Source: Parelaphostrongylus tenuis (lineage: Eukaryota > Nematoda > Chromadorea > Rhabditida > Metastrongylidae). Taken from it: a stretch of DNA of 64,000 nucleotides. Made by a program: the position numbers and the translations under genes. Under the pieces are notes generated by a model. That model was given only the letters and a program-made list of their open reading frames with translations. It searched no databases and was not told where the DNA came from. Where the stretch lies: positions 28,965-92,964 of the forward strand of contig JAHQIW010001991.1 of assembly GCA_019055375.1 (NCBI GenBank), given 5' to 3'. This document shows positions 45,968-59,100 of the stretch, piece by piece. Each line of letters starts with the position of its first letter. The stretch's first letter is position 1.

Positions 45968-46066
45968 ATGGTCGTCCGTCTACCCCGTGTTCCTTCCCCA
46001 TTGGATGATTTTGCTATTCCGCGATTCACCATTTCAGCTCATGTTTGTGGAAATATGAGTTGTTGA
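45968..46066 (+). other. Exon-like short open frame downstream of Twinkle
   Basis: After an acceptor-like GTGTTCAG, a phase-0 frame of 32 codons starts at ATG (VVRLPRVPSPLDDFAIPRF) and ends TGA. It could be an alternative Twinkle terminal exon or chance. No coding homology was recognised. Confidence 0.25.
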
Positions 46067-46811
46067 ATTTCATTTTGATTTTGTGCACACGTTATTTGTG
46101 CTATGAAAGTACTTCTATATTAAGCATATATATTATTATTATTATTGATTGTTTCACAAAACTCAATCCCACTCGGCTCCATTATCTTGTCTAATCAACG
46201 AAGAGCTTTTTACAAAAAGTGGTAGAGAAAGGCAAAGCAGACGTGCATTATACTAGAAGTTTATGTCCAGAGCCATAAATTAGGCAGATTCAGCAAACAG
46301 TTGGAAAAGAAACTAAAATTCGACATTAATTTGCCGCTGGCGGGCGTCATCAACAAGAACGGAATAGTCTCCGTATTATGCGAGATGAGAAGGATCTACT
46401 GTGTAATTTACGTTTTGAAACATACGTTTATCAATCAGGAAAATTTCTACTACAGAAAAACTACAGAAGTCTGAGTTATAACGAAAGTTCCAATTATCAC
46501 ATACAGAATGTTATAGCAATATTTTCTGGATCATAACCGACAAATACGTGGCGCTATCGCGCATTTCAGATGTTCTAGAGGTGACCACTTCGAGAGTCCA
46601 CATATTAAAAGCGAAACACTCGTAAGTTGGCTACATCTTAGATTGGGGCAGAAGAACAGTGAAAGGGATTCCAATTCAATGGAAGCGTTGAAGCTATATG
46701 GAAGATTCATTAGCCGATGGAAGCGATGGATTTCGGAGTGCACCTTGTTGTCGTCACCGTGCTGTATGTAGTCCATAACTAGAGCGTCGATTTCGTGAGA
46801 ATGATAAAATC

Positions 46812-47108
46812 ATAAAGGATAAAGTTCTCGGCGTTGATCAATCCCTGAGCGACGCGCCATGCATTCATCTTCAATTTTTAACTTCGTTTGAGGTGATTGA
46901 ATGCATATCTGGCCTTTATAATGACTCGCAGTGGCCTCCCGCTGCGCCGAGTTAATGTCACATATCCTCCCAAACAAGTATGAGACTAGTCTGATACCAG
47001 TTTAGCGACCTCGGAAGGAAGGATGCTTTAGTGAGCCATGAGCTCGAGATCGAACCACCGACCTTATTTGCGACAAAGTGCACCTCTAACCTACGCCACA
47101 TGAGCTCA
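46812..47108 (-). mobile_element. SINE-1 copy, intergenic
   Basis: Full-length reversed copy between the Twinkle and RNF19 3' ends. Confidence 0.85.
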
Positions 47109-48764
47109 TATGAGAAGATATAAGCGAAGAATATGCAGCAGTCCATCTTACTTGTAAATAGGAGCTAGAAAAATATCCACTTAAGCATGGTTCCTTACCA
47201 TTTTCAGAGCTGTTCAAAGAGTCGCTTTTATCGATGTTGAAAACTGGTCGCACGACTTTTTTCAGACTAGGTGGGCTTTGGTGAATTCTCATTGGGAACT
47301 GGTGAGAGTGTTCTCCAAAACCAGTTAAGAGGTTAATGAAACGATATAGTGGTGGACATAATGGTTTCAATAATTTGCATCACACTTATTAGACATCACA
47401 TTAAGCTACTACTTTAATAGAGTCGTTTGAAATAACATCGAACACTCAAACTCTAAACGTTGACAGACACGAATAGCAATATTTGCGAAAATTCTTATCA
47501 TAGTCTCTAAAGATAGTACTTTAAATAGCTTAACCGTGAGCTTCACGTGTGTTCGTAAACTTCGAGTGAGATATCGGTATAGAATTTCCACTACACTCAA
47601 GTAATTATTAACGATCACGGGATTTTTTTCTACAAAGCTGTGATTTTGCTGGAGCATCCATTTATAATCAATACTATCGTTTCAACAGCTGTAATCGAGC
47701 GATGTTGATCTGATCGGTAAAATAGGCAAAACTATCCGACGGTGGAGCTTCGCTGTAGGCTCATGATCTTCTCAGGGCTATTCTGTTGAAGTACGTTGAA
47801 GATCGGCTGGATTAATTGCTTTCCAGGAAATGTCGATCCCAGACATTGTGCGGGTGTAAAAAAGCAGTTCCAGGAGAATTTTTGCTCATTGAAATCACAA
47901 GTTGTCACTCAAGAATATTCTTTTGTAAATTTACTGTCATCGATTGGATATTTCGATAGAACTTTGTGGAGAAAATCATAAATGCTAAAATGAAAAATTG
48001 TCTCAGTTTTGAGGTCAAAAAAAAACGAACTTATTGCACTTGACGCTGATGCCTCTGAACAAGCAATAGTATTACTGGTGTTAAATGCGTAATAAATGAT
48101 TCAGTGTTGATTATAATATGTGAAATTGATCACGTTATCCCTTGATGTATTCAGAAACTAATCTGCTCGCTGTCGTAAATCGAAAATTACGAATTTTGAA
48201 CTGCCGTAGTTTTGAGCACTTATAATTCGTTTAATTTTTGTTACAGAAATAGTACGGTATATATGAAATAAATTACTCACACCTCACTTTGCTCGTATCT
48301 TTGCTGTGGTAGGCACTCGATGAGGTAGATGCTCATCCAAGTCACATAAAAGGAGAGTCGAAAGGCCTCCATCGTAGCTTTATGATTACCCAAGTAGCCT
48401 TATGACTTGACTTATAAGACGAATTTTTTTTAAATTAATAAGAGACAGGGTAAACTCAAAATTCTCATATATGATGGAATGAGCTAAGCTCAGACACGAT
48501 TATATACTTAGAATGTCTGACGTAATTCTACATAAATAGCAAAGTTTTGAAACATTCTTTTACAACGAAATTCACAAGAAAAGAGATGAAGAGTGAAAAG
48601 AGATAATATGATAGAGATACCAGCCAAAGAACAATCGAGTGCGCAACACTCTGTGTTAGGTGAAAATTACACTTGACATTGAGTGTGAAACGTTCGTCTT
48701 CAATAACTTTCTATAAGGAGTGTAAGGCTCTCGAGAGAAATGACTATAAAAAGATTGTAAGACG

Positions 48765-48845
48765 ACGGTTTCTGCCCGGCTGACGAGTTTGTAAGGGCGA
48801 AACACGTGTATCGGGCCGTACAGGAGCCCTTACCAAACCACATGA
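48765..48845. repeat. Family D arm fragment
   Basis: CTGACGAGTTTGTAAGGGCG then AAACACGTGTATCGGGCCGT, related to the right arm of the element at 23598. Confidence 0.5.
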
Positions 48846-49697
48846 CAGATTGGCTCAAATACTAATGAAAGGAAAAAAAAGAGATGGTCATAATAAAGCA
48901 CTTGTATTCATAGTTAACTCAAACGCAACCAAGCTTAGTGTTGGAATTGCTCAGCATGATGAAAAAGAAGTAACTAGAAGCTTGCCAACTTCTAAATTCT
49001 TGAAACAGATTGTCAAAAAGTTTGTCGAATGCGGTTTTATAGTACTAGCTCTGCTTCAATTGTTTGTTTTTAGCTTTGTTTCCGTAGTGCTGGATGACAC
49101 CGTCAGATTTCACGTAAACATTTGTAGTGGGCTGACAATGATGGCCTGGTATTTATTTGTTCTACACCACCTCTTTATTTCGTTCTATTACATATTAAGC
49201 AGTTCTATTTTTGAGATTTCCAAAATCTTATTAATAACACCCATTTTTAGAGCCTGAGAAAAACTTTGCCACAAAGCAAGAATTTGAGCTCGAGCTCAAA
49301 GCCATCTGAGGTACGACTTATGACACCAGGACATGCTCTTCAGAAGGCGACCATTAAGTTTTTTTTTCAGGATGCTGGATTTATTAAAATCCATGTAGTC
49401 GTTCTATAAGTGACGAAAAACAGACACAACGACATACGTCAAACAGATGACGGAGGTCTTGTCATTTGTGGAGGGTAGTTTTCACAAAGAAATGTAAGGG
49501 GCTCTTCCTGTGAGAAGAGCTTTAAGTTTTGCATATGAAAGATATGTATAGGCCGGAGACAAGTTATAACAGAAATCATCGAGGCGGTAGCACTGTTAGA
49601 TTGAATTACAAAAGATACCAAAAAACATGTTATATTACGGGAGCTAAGCGTTGAATGTAGAAGTTCTGTGGCAGTTCACAATGGACAGCTAATTACA

Positions 49698-50155
49698 CTA
49701 CTTTCTTCGTCCCTTCTCGGATGAGAACAAGGATCGAAGAATACCACGTCGGCGCTTTGACTGCGACACTGCACCGACTCCAGGCTCACGATTGCGTCGC
49801 CCGTGTTGAAATACTTCTGCCACTACCGAAACGTAGGAAATGGGCTGCTGGAGCAGAACGTCCAGACACGGCTGGCCAATAAAATTATTTAAGAAAACAA
49901 CAGCAGGTATTTCCAAGGCGCCACATGTTCTGAAAAATACAACAGACTTTTGAGGTCTGTCAATTGGCTGATCGGCAGCTACCATTTGTTTAACATTGTC
50001 CAGAAAAGTTCGAATCTTGAATGTATCGACCTCCTCGCGAGAATCGTGTTGAGTGAGCACTGACGAAGATGAGGGATGTGGATCATTGTCACCTGCACAC
50101 GACTGCACTTGTGGTCCAGGTTCTTCACCCGAAAGTAGTGCTTGTTTAAAGACTT
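49698..50155 (-). CDS. rnf19: RNF19 C-terminal exon
   Basis: Acceptor ATCACTTTAG leads to 151 codons and a TAG (49700-49698). The sequence is acidic, then Ser-rich, and ends in a basic tail ([12 protein letters not shown] then EKGRRK). Its phase fits the exon ending at 51021. A different acceptor at about 50207 would give a longer phase-0 exon. No AATAAA lies close downstream; AATATA at about 49630 is a weak candidate. Confidence 0.75.
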
Positions 50156-53100
50156 CTAAAGTGATTTTAGTTTCATGAAGAAATTGCATAAACAAACTGT
50201 ATGAATTTGAACACTAAAACAATGAGAAACAAAAAAAACACACACACACAAACTGATTCGCTGCTGAAAATCGCTCTGAGGGCTAATCTAAGCGCGTTTC
50301 ATATAGCGGGATTTTCCGATATTTCGCATTTACAATTCCAAGAATTTCATCAATATAAAGTCCCAACCAATTAGACCAAGTTCGTAAACATAAAAGGAGA
50401 AAGGATTAAGGTTTTGCCAGTGATCAATCCCAGGAGACAGGCCACGCATTCGTTTTTATAAACCACCGTCTAAGGTGAATGAATGTATATGTGGCCGTTA
50501 GAATGACTCGCGATACCCTGCCGCTATATAAATCAGGGCTGCTATCCTCCCACACAAGTCTGATACCGATTCATCGGCCCTGGAGGGTTTGAAAGCTTGC
50601 TTGGTGAGTTATGAGTGCGGGATTAAATAATCATCGATTATCAACTGATGAACCACGAGTGCGTTACACACAACCTATACCTTCTTTAGATCGCAATAAA
50701 AACTCGATATACCTGTTGGAGTAAATGCGACGACAAGGCGAATTCTGTCCGAGCGCCCACGGACACGCTTAGTGCTGACGGTTCATCAACGTGTGATCTA
50801 GAAAGTATCAGGGAGATGATAATAGAAAATCACTGGGAAAATGATTTTACAGACATACAATTCGACATACTTGTTATGTTCAGTGGATGATGTAGACGGT
50901 GTGGTACATGCGCACGTGTGCAACCCCTCACAAAATGTAAAACATTGTTCATGCAATTCTTGAACACTGGGAAACCTACAATGATTGAGAAAAATCATAC
51001 TACAAGCAAGTACTGCTCACCTTGTTCATGTTGGAAGGCTAGCGCGCGAGCTCCAAGACTCTCGCTAAGGCTTTTCGAGTCGAGCACTGAGCCGGCTAGT
51101 GAATAAACAGTTACTGATAAGAGAGAGTTTGAGAATAGTTTATTAGCACTATGTGTATCATGGCATTGACAGGTCAATTTGGCTCACCTTTGTACTAGCA
51201 ACCTCATCACTATACGACACTAATTCGCTGCCTGAGTAAAGAGTTTGAGCTCTCTAAAAAAGTGCACACAGCTTTGCGAAGGAAAATCACTTCACTTCAG
51301 ATAATCCACAACACTGATTGGAAATAAAAAATATTGAAAAAGGTCGTTGACAAGCACCAAAAACAACCTTATCATCGCAGTGATAATGTGATCCAGCCAT
51401 GGCTCTAGTGCTCGCTTTCTCAAAGTTAAAACCTTCGCCCAAACTATTGACGCCTTAAGAATGTTAACCTAGTAACATCATCTGATGCTAAAATTCATGC
51501 TATCCTAACACATAATGCTTACCGTATTCAACACCTGGACGTCGGCGAATATCATGGTTGACGGCAAAACGTACATGAAGCTGTGTTCCTCCAGATATTC
51601 CACTTTGCATGGACAATCCAGCCACCAGCAAAGACCCATCAGGCTGTCTATTAATTTCACCCAAAAGATGAAACCTGTTCTGACCTAGAATTTCCCGTTT
51701 CAAAGTATTTCTTCTCGTGCTCTGAACGACACCTTCCTCAAATAATAAAACGCTTTCAACGCTTCTAATTCCCACGTGCGCCAACAAGTACTTCACTCTT
51801 TTCGTTAAACTTTTGTTCTATAACTCAATTTCCATACTTTTCATACGTATTTCACTAACGATTTGTGCTCTTACAGCGTTGTCTATCATCGTAGAGGCAA
51901 AAGGACAGTGGTAGTTATACAGTAATAACGAGCAGTGCAGGTTGGACTCGCACCTCACTCGCCAAACCACTCATTCCTCCGGTATCAAAAAATTAGTGCC
52001 ACAATTGTCTAGACATAGTTCATTTTCTCCAGTCCAAATAAGTACGATCTGGCCTTGCTATGTGAAGGGCAGCCGAACCTATGCACGAAAATTACAAACA
52101 CCTTCATGAAAGATAGATGCGAGAGAGTGAGTCGAATGCAGAGACTTTGGGGTTCGCACAGTAGGTGTGATGGTGGCGTGTCATGAGGAGCTCCGCAACA
52201 CACATATGGTCGGTCATCGATGGACGATAATTCGATACTGTGCTCAAGAGTTACTAGACTTTCCATTCATTTGGGTGCGGTGAATGGGTACGACTTGTCT
52301 GGCACAGTAGCAGCATCGACTTAATACATCGGTAGGTGAATCGCGACTAATTATAAAAGCCAGATATGTATTCCATCACCTTGAACTATGTTAAATGATG
52401 CGGAAGCATGACGCATTTCTTACGGATTGCCCAATGCCGAGAGCTTTATCCTCTTCACCACATAATGCAGACTCTTGTTCGTTGAGATGATGCTCGCTCA
52501 TTACTCAAACAATCGCGCTAACAATTTTGCAGGCATGAAGTACATGATAGTATAATTTGATAGAAAACTTCAAGCCTTTCAGAGGTCTGATATGGCAAGT
52601 GGCGTGGTATAGGTGCGCTTCGTTGCCACTTGCCTCATCAGTACTACATGCCCCTTCTCGGTTCATAAGAGTAGCGGCGCCGAAGATGTATCAATCCAGA
52701 CGAATTCAAAGCATTATTTGATTTTGCTGTTTTGATGTTGGTATCTGCTAGTATTATTTAACATCAGCCTATTCCGTATGGTAACCCTAACTCATCACAG
52801 TGATTAAAATATAAACAACACTGGATCTGATCAAATTCGATAATTCTTAATAACTTTTCACAACTGTAGTGCATAGAGAGTTGTAGACCTGATACCATGA
52901 AGGACTTATACAGCAAACTTTGTTCTATGATTTAGGAGGATTTAAGCTCTCCTGAAAAGTTTTCCAAGCCGTTGTTTAATCAAGATCCAAATTTTCAACG
53001 TTCTAAGAACTTATTCAAAATACTTAGTAATAGATAGGAAGTAGATCAGAGGATGATTCTGTTTGTGAAGTAGTTAGCGACAAGAACTCAGGCTGCCAAG

Positions 53101-56100
53101 CAGTACTATATGGCCTCAGTCCTCAGTTGACAACCTTTGAAAGTTTAATAACAGCCAGTCTGCACTAAATAACCAGACTCTGTCAAAATGCATTATACCA
53201 ATTCGACATTTTGATTTATTTACAAGAAAAACATGTCGGATGTTAAAAGATTCAACATCCTCTTGAATTTCGTCACATCTTTACTCTTTTTTATCTGGAA
53301 AAAACCCCTATCATAAAACGTTACTGATTAACATTGAGAGATTTATTGACTTTTATTACTTTCACACGAGCCGCGATCACAAATATCCTGCGGATCCCGG
53401 CATGGTTGCAATCATTTTGTATCCTAGCATCCATATTCCGCGGATTCTTCGGATCTTGAGAGTAGGTCACACTAATGTTTAATGTCTTTTGATCTTTTTT
53501 CAACGATTGTCGCTGGATGCTGACAAACTCAGTTTTTGCGGGTGTCCAGAAATCGTCGTAATTAGGAGACTCCAGACGTTCACCAAAAGTATGAGCCGTC
53601 TTTTGTGTATTGGGGAAAATGATAAAATCTCAGACAAACCAGACAAAGAAGTGAAAGTTTCGGACTGCAGCCTCGCTGAATATTACTCCGCGCAAATGTT
53701 CTCCAGGAAAAGTGATTCTTCTAAGTAAAAAGCCTTGACAACTAGGAGTTGGATTGACGTAACGATGCAGCTTATGAGGAGAGATGCATCACATCTCTAT
53801 GATTCCAAGACTAAAATTACAAGACATCAGGGCACTTCAACATTTTTTCACCGCATCAAATGAATGCTGCTTCCTGCGAAGATTCGTTTCATTCGTAAAA
53901 TGGGAAAAAGTCCTGTCTGAACAAGACTTTTTCCGGAAGAATAAAAGGGTGTTTCATAAAAAACATAAAAAGAACCCAAGATCGAGCTGCCACAAATTGA
54001 ACGAATAGTTATCAACGTTAGCTAGAGAAAATAGTTGACAAGTATAGCCGTCGACATGAGAAGATGCAGATTCATGAAAAGCACGAAAAAATTCGTGTAA
54101 GATCACCACGAGTAAAACATTCTAGTTTATGTTCTATTCAATAAGTATGGAAGGACTGAAAATCACTGCTGCACAATATAATCACTGACGGAGAAATTCC
54201 ATAAAAACTTCTTTGCATCACTTTTGAACATCTGAACCAAATTTTACCATAGCCGGTGAAGCAACACTACTGATGCCTCATTCTCAAGCTAGAGATGGAT
54301 TTAGAGACCTAAAATACTTCTCAGGTGATAATTTAGCTTACATCTGTAGCGTTGCTTCACATTTTGACGACCACAACCACTACCTCTCATGCTCTTTGCG
54401 AAAACTGTGTGAAGTTGCACTTGTGAAGTGCAAGGAGACTAAGGCGATAACCTCCAAACGTTCTAAAAAGCCGTGAAGGTTTTTAAAAATTATGAGCCCT
54501 TCTTATTTTGGCAATTAGAAAATATCTAACAGTGTGAAAATCAACGTTAACTTCTCTATTTGAGCTGACAAAGGGATAAAAACGATCCAAACAGAACACT
54601 TGTTCATCGCAGCAGCCAATGCACAACAGATCTTTCTTTCTTGGCGATCATTGACTACTAGATTATGAAGGGACAAGAAAAGGTGAAATAATGCTGTCCA
54701 AGTTGTGCAAGCTCGGTTATAGTGATCTATGCATTTCCTCCATTGAAACAACAAAGAAATTCATGAGAAACCCGAGGATGAATATGGATTATCCGCAATC
54801 GGTCGCCGACAAATCACGGCCACTTATACATGAGACGTTCAGCTAATATGAAGAATTCAGTAGAAGACAACAAACAGAATGACCTCCTCCATTCTTCGCA
54901 TTCCAGCAACTCATTCTGCATAGAAGACACAAGTCTTGAATCAGCAACGAATCGAAGATGTGCTCCAGAAACAACTATGCCTACAGTAATAGAATCGTTT
55001 GCGAATAAAGGTCCCTAAAGAGGTAGATGCGGTTTAATAGAAAGTAAAAAAAACTCATTAATGACATTTTAAATGGCATAGTTATCTATGGCTAGTCATA
55101 TGTGTTCCAGTCAAGTATTAGTCGTGTATGACAAACGCAAAATACTGTGAAATGTCCAAGGTACAGACAATGACTATCGACATTGAGTTTATTGTGCAAA
55201 ATACCACTATAACTATCGGCAGTTGGTAATGTTTTGGGAGGAAAAGAACTAAAAACAAGAACACATTATTTTAGGTGCTGTAAAAGCTTAGGAGCAAGTC
55301 GATACTCTAAATCTGTTGACTTGCACTCCAAGCAATTAATACTAACTGCACCCAGTAGAACTACTACATGCCTAAAATTTAGAATAGAGTGTTTAAACTG
55401 TTCAACGTTGATCAATCACTGAGGGATGTGTCAAGCATTAGACTTCAATAATCATCGGCAAGCGGGAAATGAATGCATATCTGGCTTGCACGGTGATCTA
55501 CGTGGCCTGCTAATGTAGCAAACCAGTAACACATCTCCTAGATAGGGCTCGATTTACATCCCAGGGTTGGATAGAGAAATCCGTAGGTACGGAATTGAAC
55601 CAACCACCAAGTGTATGTCGAAGGGCACCTCTAGCACTCCACTACAGGCGTTCCCTCATTAATAGCCAACAAGAATTTGTATTCACAACTTATGAACAAG
55701 GGGTCTCGTCAGGTCTTAGGCGCATCACGGAACTAATGCAATCTATTAATAGCCGCTCACCAGTGACTATTCTCCGTCTAGACTTTCCAGATCAGACAGG
55801 CCATCAAACTCAGAAAGAATTTCTTGTAATTCATGAACTGTTAAGAAAAACTCAAAGAACCAGTCGGTGTTGCACAACAGCTTGTTCTTTTCGCACTAGC
55901 CACTTCTAGACATGTAAATACATTATTTTTTTTGAACTAGATCCACAAATGTTTTTCTCAGAATAACGTTTTCTACTATTGAGGAATACTATTCAAAAAC
56001 TCCGAAGATTGTATAATTATCCGGGTGATTTTTCTTTTATGATAAGAAAGATACAGCTTTAGGGGTTCATGAATCCCCGAAGAATGCGCCATGCATTCAT

Positions 56101-59100
56101 ATCACCTAATTTTGCCTATAAAATGGCTCATAATAGCCTACTGAAGTAACAAGTTAGTGCTCCTGTTATCCTAACAAACAAATCTGATATCAATTCACTG
56201 ACTCCTCATGGAAGGAAGAAATGGTGAGTGCAAATGGCGAGTGCAAACCAACGACCATCAACAAATGGACCACGCCATAAGCGGGTGGCAGAGCACTTCA
56301 GACCATTGCATCACAGGCACTCTGTTCTATTATAGTTACCAAAGTAATTTCCCTTTTATGAAGCATGGAAACTGAGCATGGACCACATCTTTAAGAAACC
56401 TTCAAAAGGTCGCGCAATCAAGGCGGATGCGTCGTATTCAAGGTGAAAAACGGAAATCAGGAAATGGAAATTTCGAGGGATACAGGGGCGGGGGTGTAGG
56501 AAGGATCCATGACATAAAGTCACACTGTTCAAAAAGTGAGTTGATTTTGTACTGAAATTAAACCTACTTGCAGTTACGGTCCACAGATCCTCTTTATCCA
56601 ACACTTCTGGACTTGGGTTTGGCTCGGAAAACCAACAGCCACCGTTACGATAAAGTGAAAGAGAGACGACGCCGTAGACGTATGTGAGCATAATTGGGAC
56701 TCTAACTCCTGAAAAGATGTTTGTAAAAAGAAGATTCGAGAGACAAGATATGAATAGGCGGATAGAGCTTTAGCTTTGTGCATTGATCAATCCCTGGCGA
56801 TGCGCCATCCAACTTCATCTAGTATTGCTTGAGAGGGTTCGATGCATATGTGGCTATTACAATGACTGATGGCGGTCTGCCGATGTATACAGTCTGTGCT
56901 GCTATGATCTCACACAAGTTTGATAACAGTTCACCAACCAAGGAGAGATGAAAGGCTTGGTGAACCTTAAGCTTACGGTGAAACGAACAATCGACCAGAG
57001 TTTCGTCAACCGTGCGCGTGTCGTACAGCATCTCCAACCACTGCGCCACAAGCCCTCGTATAAATAGGGGGAAGAAATAAGGGCGAAGCGGTGAAAAAAC
57101 CCACCGACGGCCGTTACTGCGAGGAGCGGACTAACGAGCAGTGATCCAAACATACAAGCTGCCGTAAGAAGACGATGGAGCAATTTCGTATGATGAATGA
57201 AGCACTGATAGACCTTTCTGAAAACAGAAAACATTGATGAATATGTATCATTTCTACATTCATCCCATCCAAGGGACAACAAATGTATTTCAAAGCTTCA
57301 GTTTCAGTTTGCAAGAAATTTCTGGTGACCTCATAACATAACATCACAATATCTCTCTCTCGAATAATACATGCACACTTCCCCTGACATCAAGTGTAAC
57401 ATCACATAAGGAAAGACTTGATACCTTATTGAGCAGCCTATGATCACTCCCGTTGGTGGAAACCTACGAACCAGTTGCCAAAGCAGCGTCTTCTTTCGTG
57501 TCGATGGTTTCTTCCCCCAGAGTGTGCAGCCAGTTGGGCTAAAACATCAACAAAAAGGAACGCAACAGTGTGGAGCTTCCAATATACAGAGATTTTTCTA
57601 TATTGCGAGAGTATTCCAAATGTTGCTTTGGCTGCTGCCTGAAAATTTGTCTTCACGAATGTCGCAAAATGCTCATTGCGAGGGCATATCTCCTTACAAG
57701 CTTGGAAGGGGCCGAGCTAACGTGCTCCGTAAGACATCCGTTGATTGGACTGCATGAGAGTGTGGAGGAGCGATTCAAACCAGAGCCTTGCTTCGTGACG
57801 ACATTTGCCACCAATCACGCTTGTGCATTGCGCTGCACGATTGATCGTCTGCCGTCTCAAGTGGGTTGAGAGAAGAACTTGCGCCCGAATCCATAGGCAA
57901 TGTCCTTCGAAGTTTTAAAATCATAAATCAATAAAAAAAGGTATACGACTCATCTCAGATAGTGGAGATTAATGAAATCCTTCAAGCATAATCAGCAAAA
58001 TTCAACTGAACACATGGCACATCCATGTGCTTGCACGAACCGTCAACCATTTTCACGATATATGTGTGACAACGAGGACATGCCTTGATGTCGCCGGCTA
58101 AAATGACATAACCTGATTGCTCGCGATTAGTATTAGAATTACATAATTCTAGGTACGTTGAGCGATATACGAAGTACTCGTTCACAGAAAGAAGCTGAAC
58201 CAGTCTCCATCCATACCGATGGCGCGTGCTACTACTACACACTTCGGTCACCTCAGTGCCACCAATCTTTGCTGGATATAAACTATCGATTATCTATGTC
58301 GATATGTAAGGGCTGGTTGCCGCAGCTATGATAGTTTGTCGAAGAGTGGGAGCAAAGCGACGTCCTCTGTGGTGCAGCGGTAGCACAAGCCTGTCGGTAT
58401 GGGTGGAACACGGGTTTGACTCCCGTCTTCGGACGGATTTTGTCCATGTTACCCAACATTATCGGATGTATATTTGATACTTGAATCAATTTGAGGATGG
58501 CTGACGTTCCGACTGAATATCGATAGAAGCGCTGGTAATCCGCCGAGTTGTTCTGAGTGTTGGCGCACCACGCTGACGGCGAGCTTCGTTATACGCCTGT
58601 CTTGCATGCCATTCACCCTGAAAAGAAAGTAACTTCGCATAAATAACTGGCTCTAGACCAAAAGAGAAAGCCTTGAGAGAAAGTGCATAATTACTTCTTG
58701 ACCTGGTAGTGAAGAAGTAGCTTAACACTACTAAAATTGTCGCTGAAAGGAAAACAAAGGAGCAGAGACACATTAGCAATGCACCATTAGAATTATGATG
58801 TTTCATGACAGTGAAATCTAAAAGAGTTTAGAAAAGAGAACAATGAGCAATGAAAAAATGGCGACTTGGAGAGAAAGCCCGATTTTTTTGGTTTGGTCAT
58901 CTGATAGGGAGCGTGTAGCGCAGTGGTTAAAAGTACCTTGCGATACAGATGTGGACAATGCTTCGATTCAGCGCTGGAGGTTCAGCAAGCCCTGCATCAC
59001 CCCAGGGTCAGGGCGCATTGGTTACGGACGTGCCTGGGCAGATAACAGTAGTGACCTGATACGTCGGTAGGCCATCGTGAGTCATTTTAACGGCCAGATA

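Larger units (their letters stand above)
45394..49697. other. Intergenic region between convergent genes
   Basis: One SINE-1, a family D arm and a (ATT)n stretch at about 46130. A 135-codon plus frame at 48850-49257 (hydrophobic in its second half) shows no known motif and no clear splice or trans-splice context; I do not call it a gene. Confidence 0.55.

Noticed and set aside
48850..49257. 135-codon plus-strand open frame
   Set aside because: No recognisable domain, no clear splice or leader context, AT-rich; could be chance.
58362..58445. tRNA-like fold (good A and B boxes)
   Set aside because: It belongs to the SINE-2 family with a shared non-tRNA tail, and the anticodon arm is not canonical.
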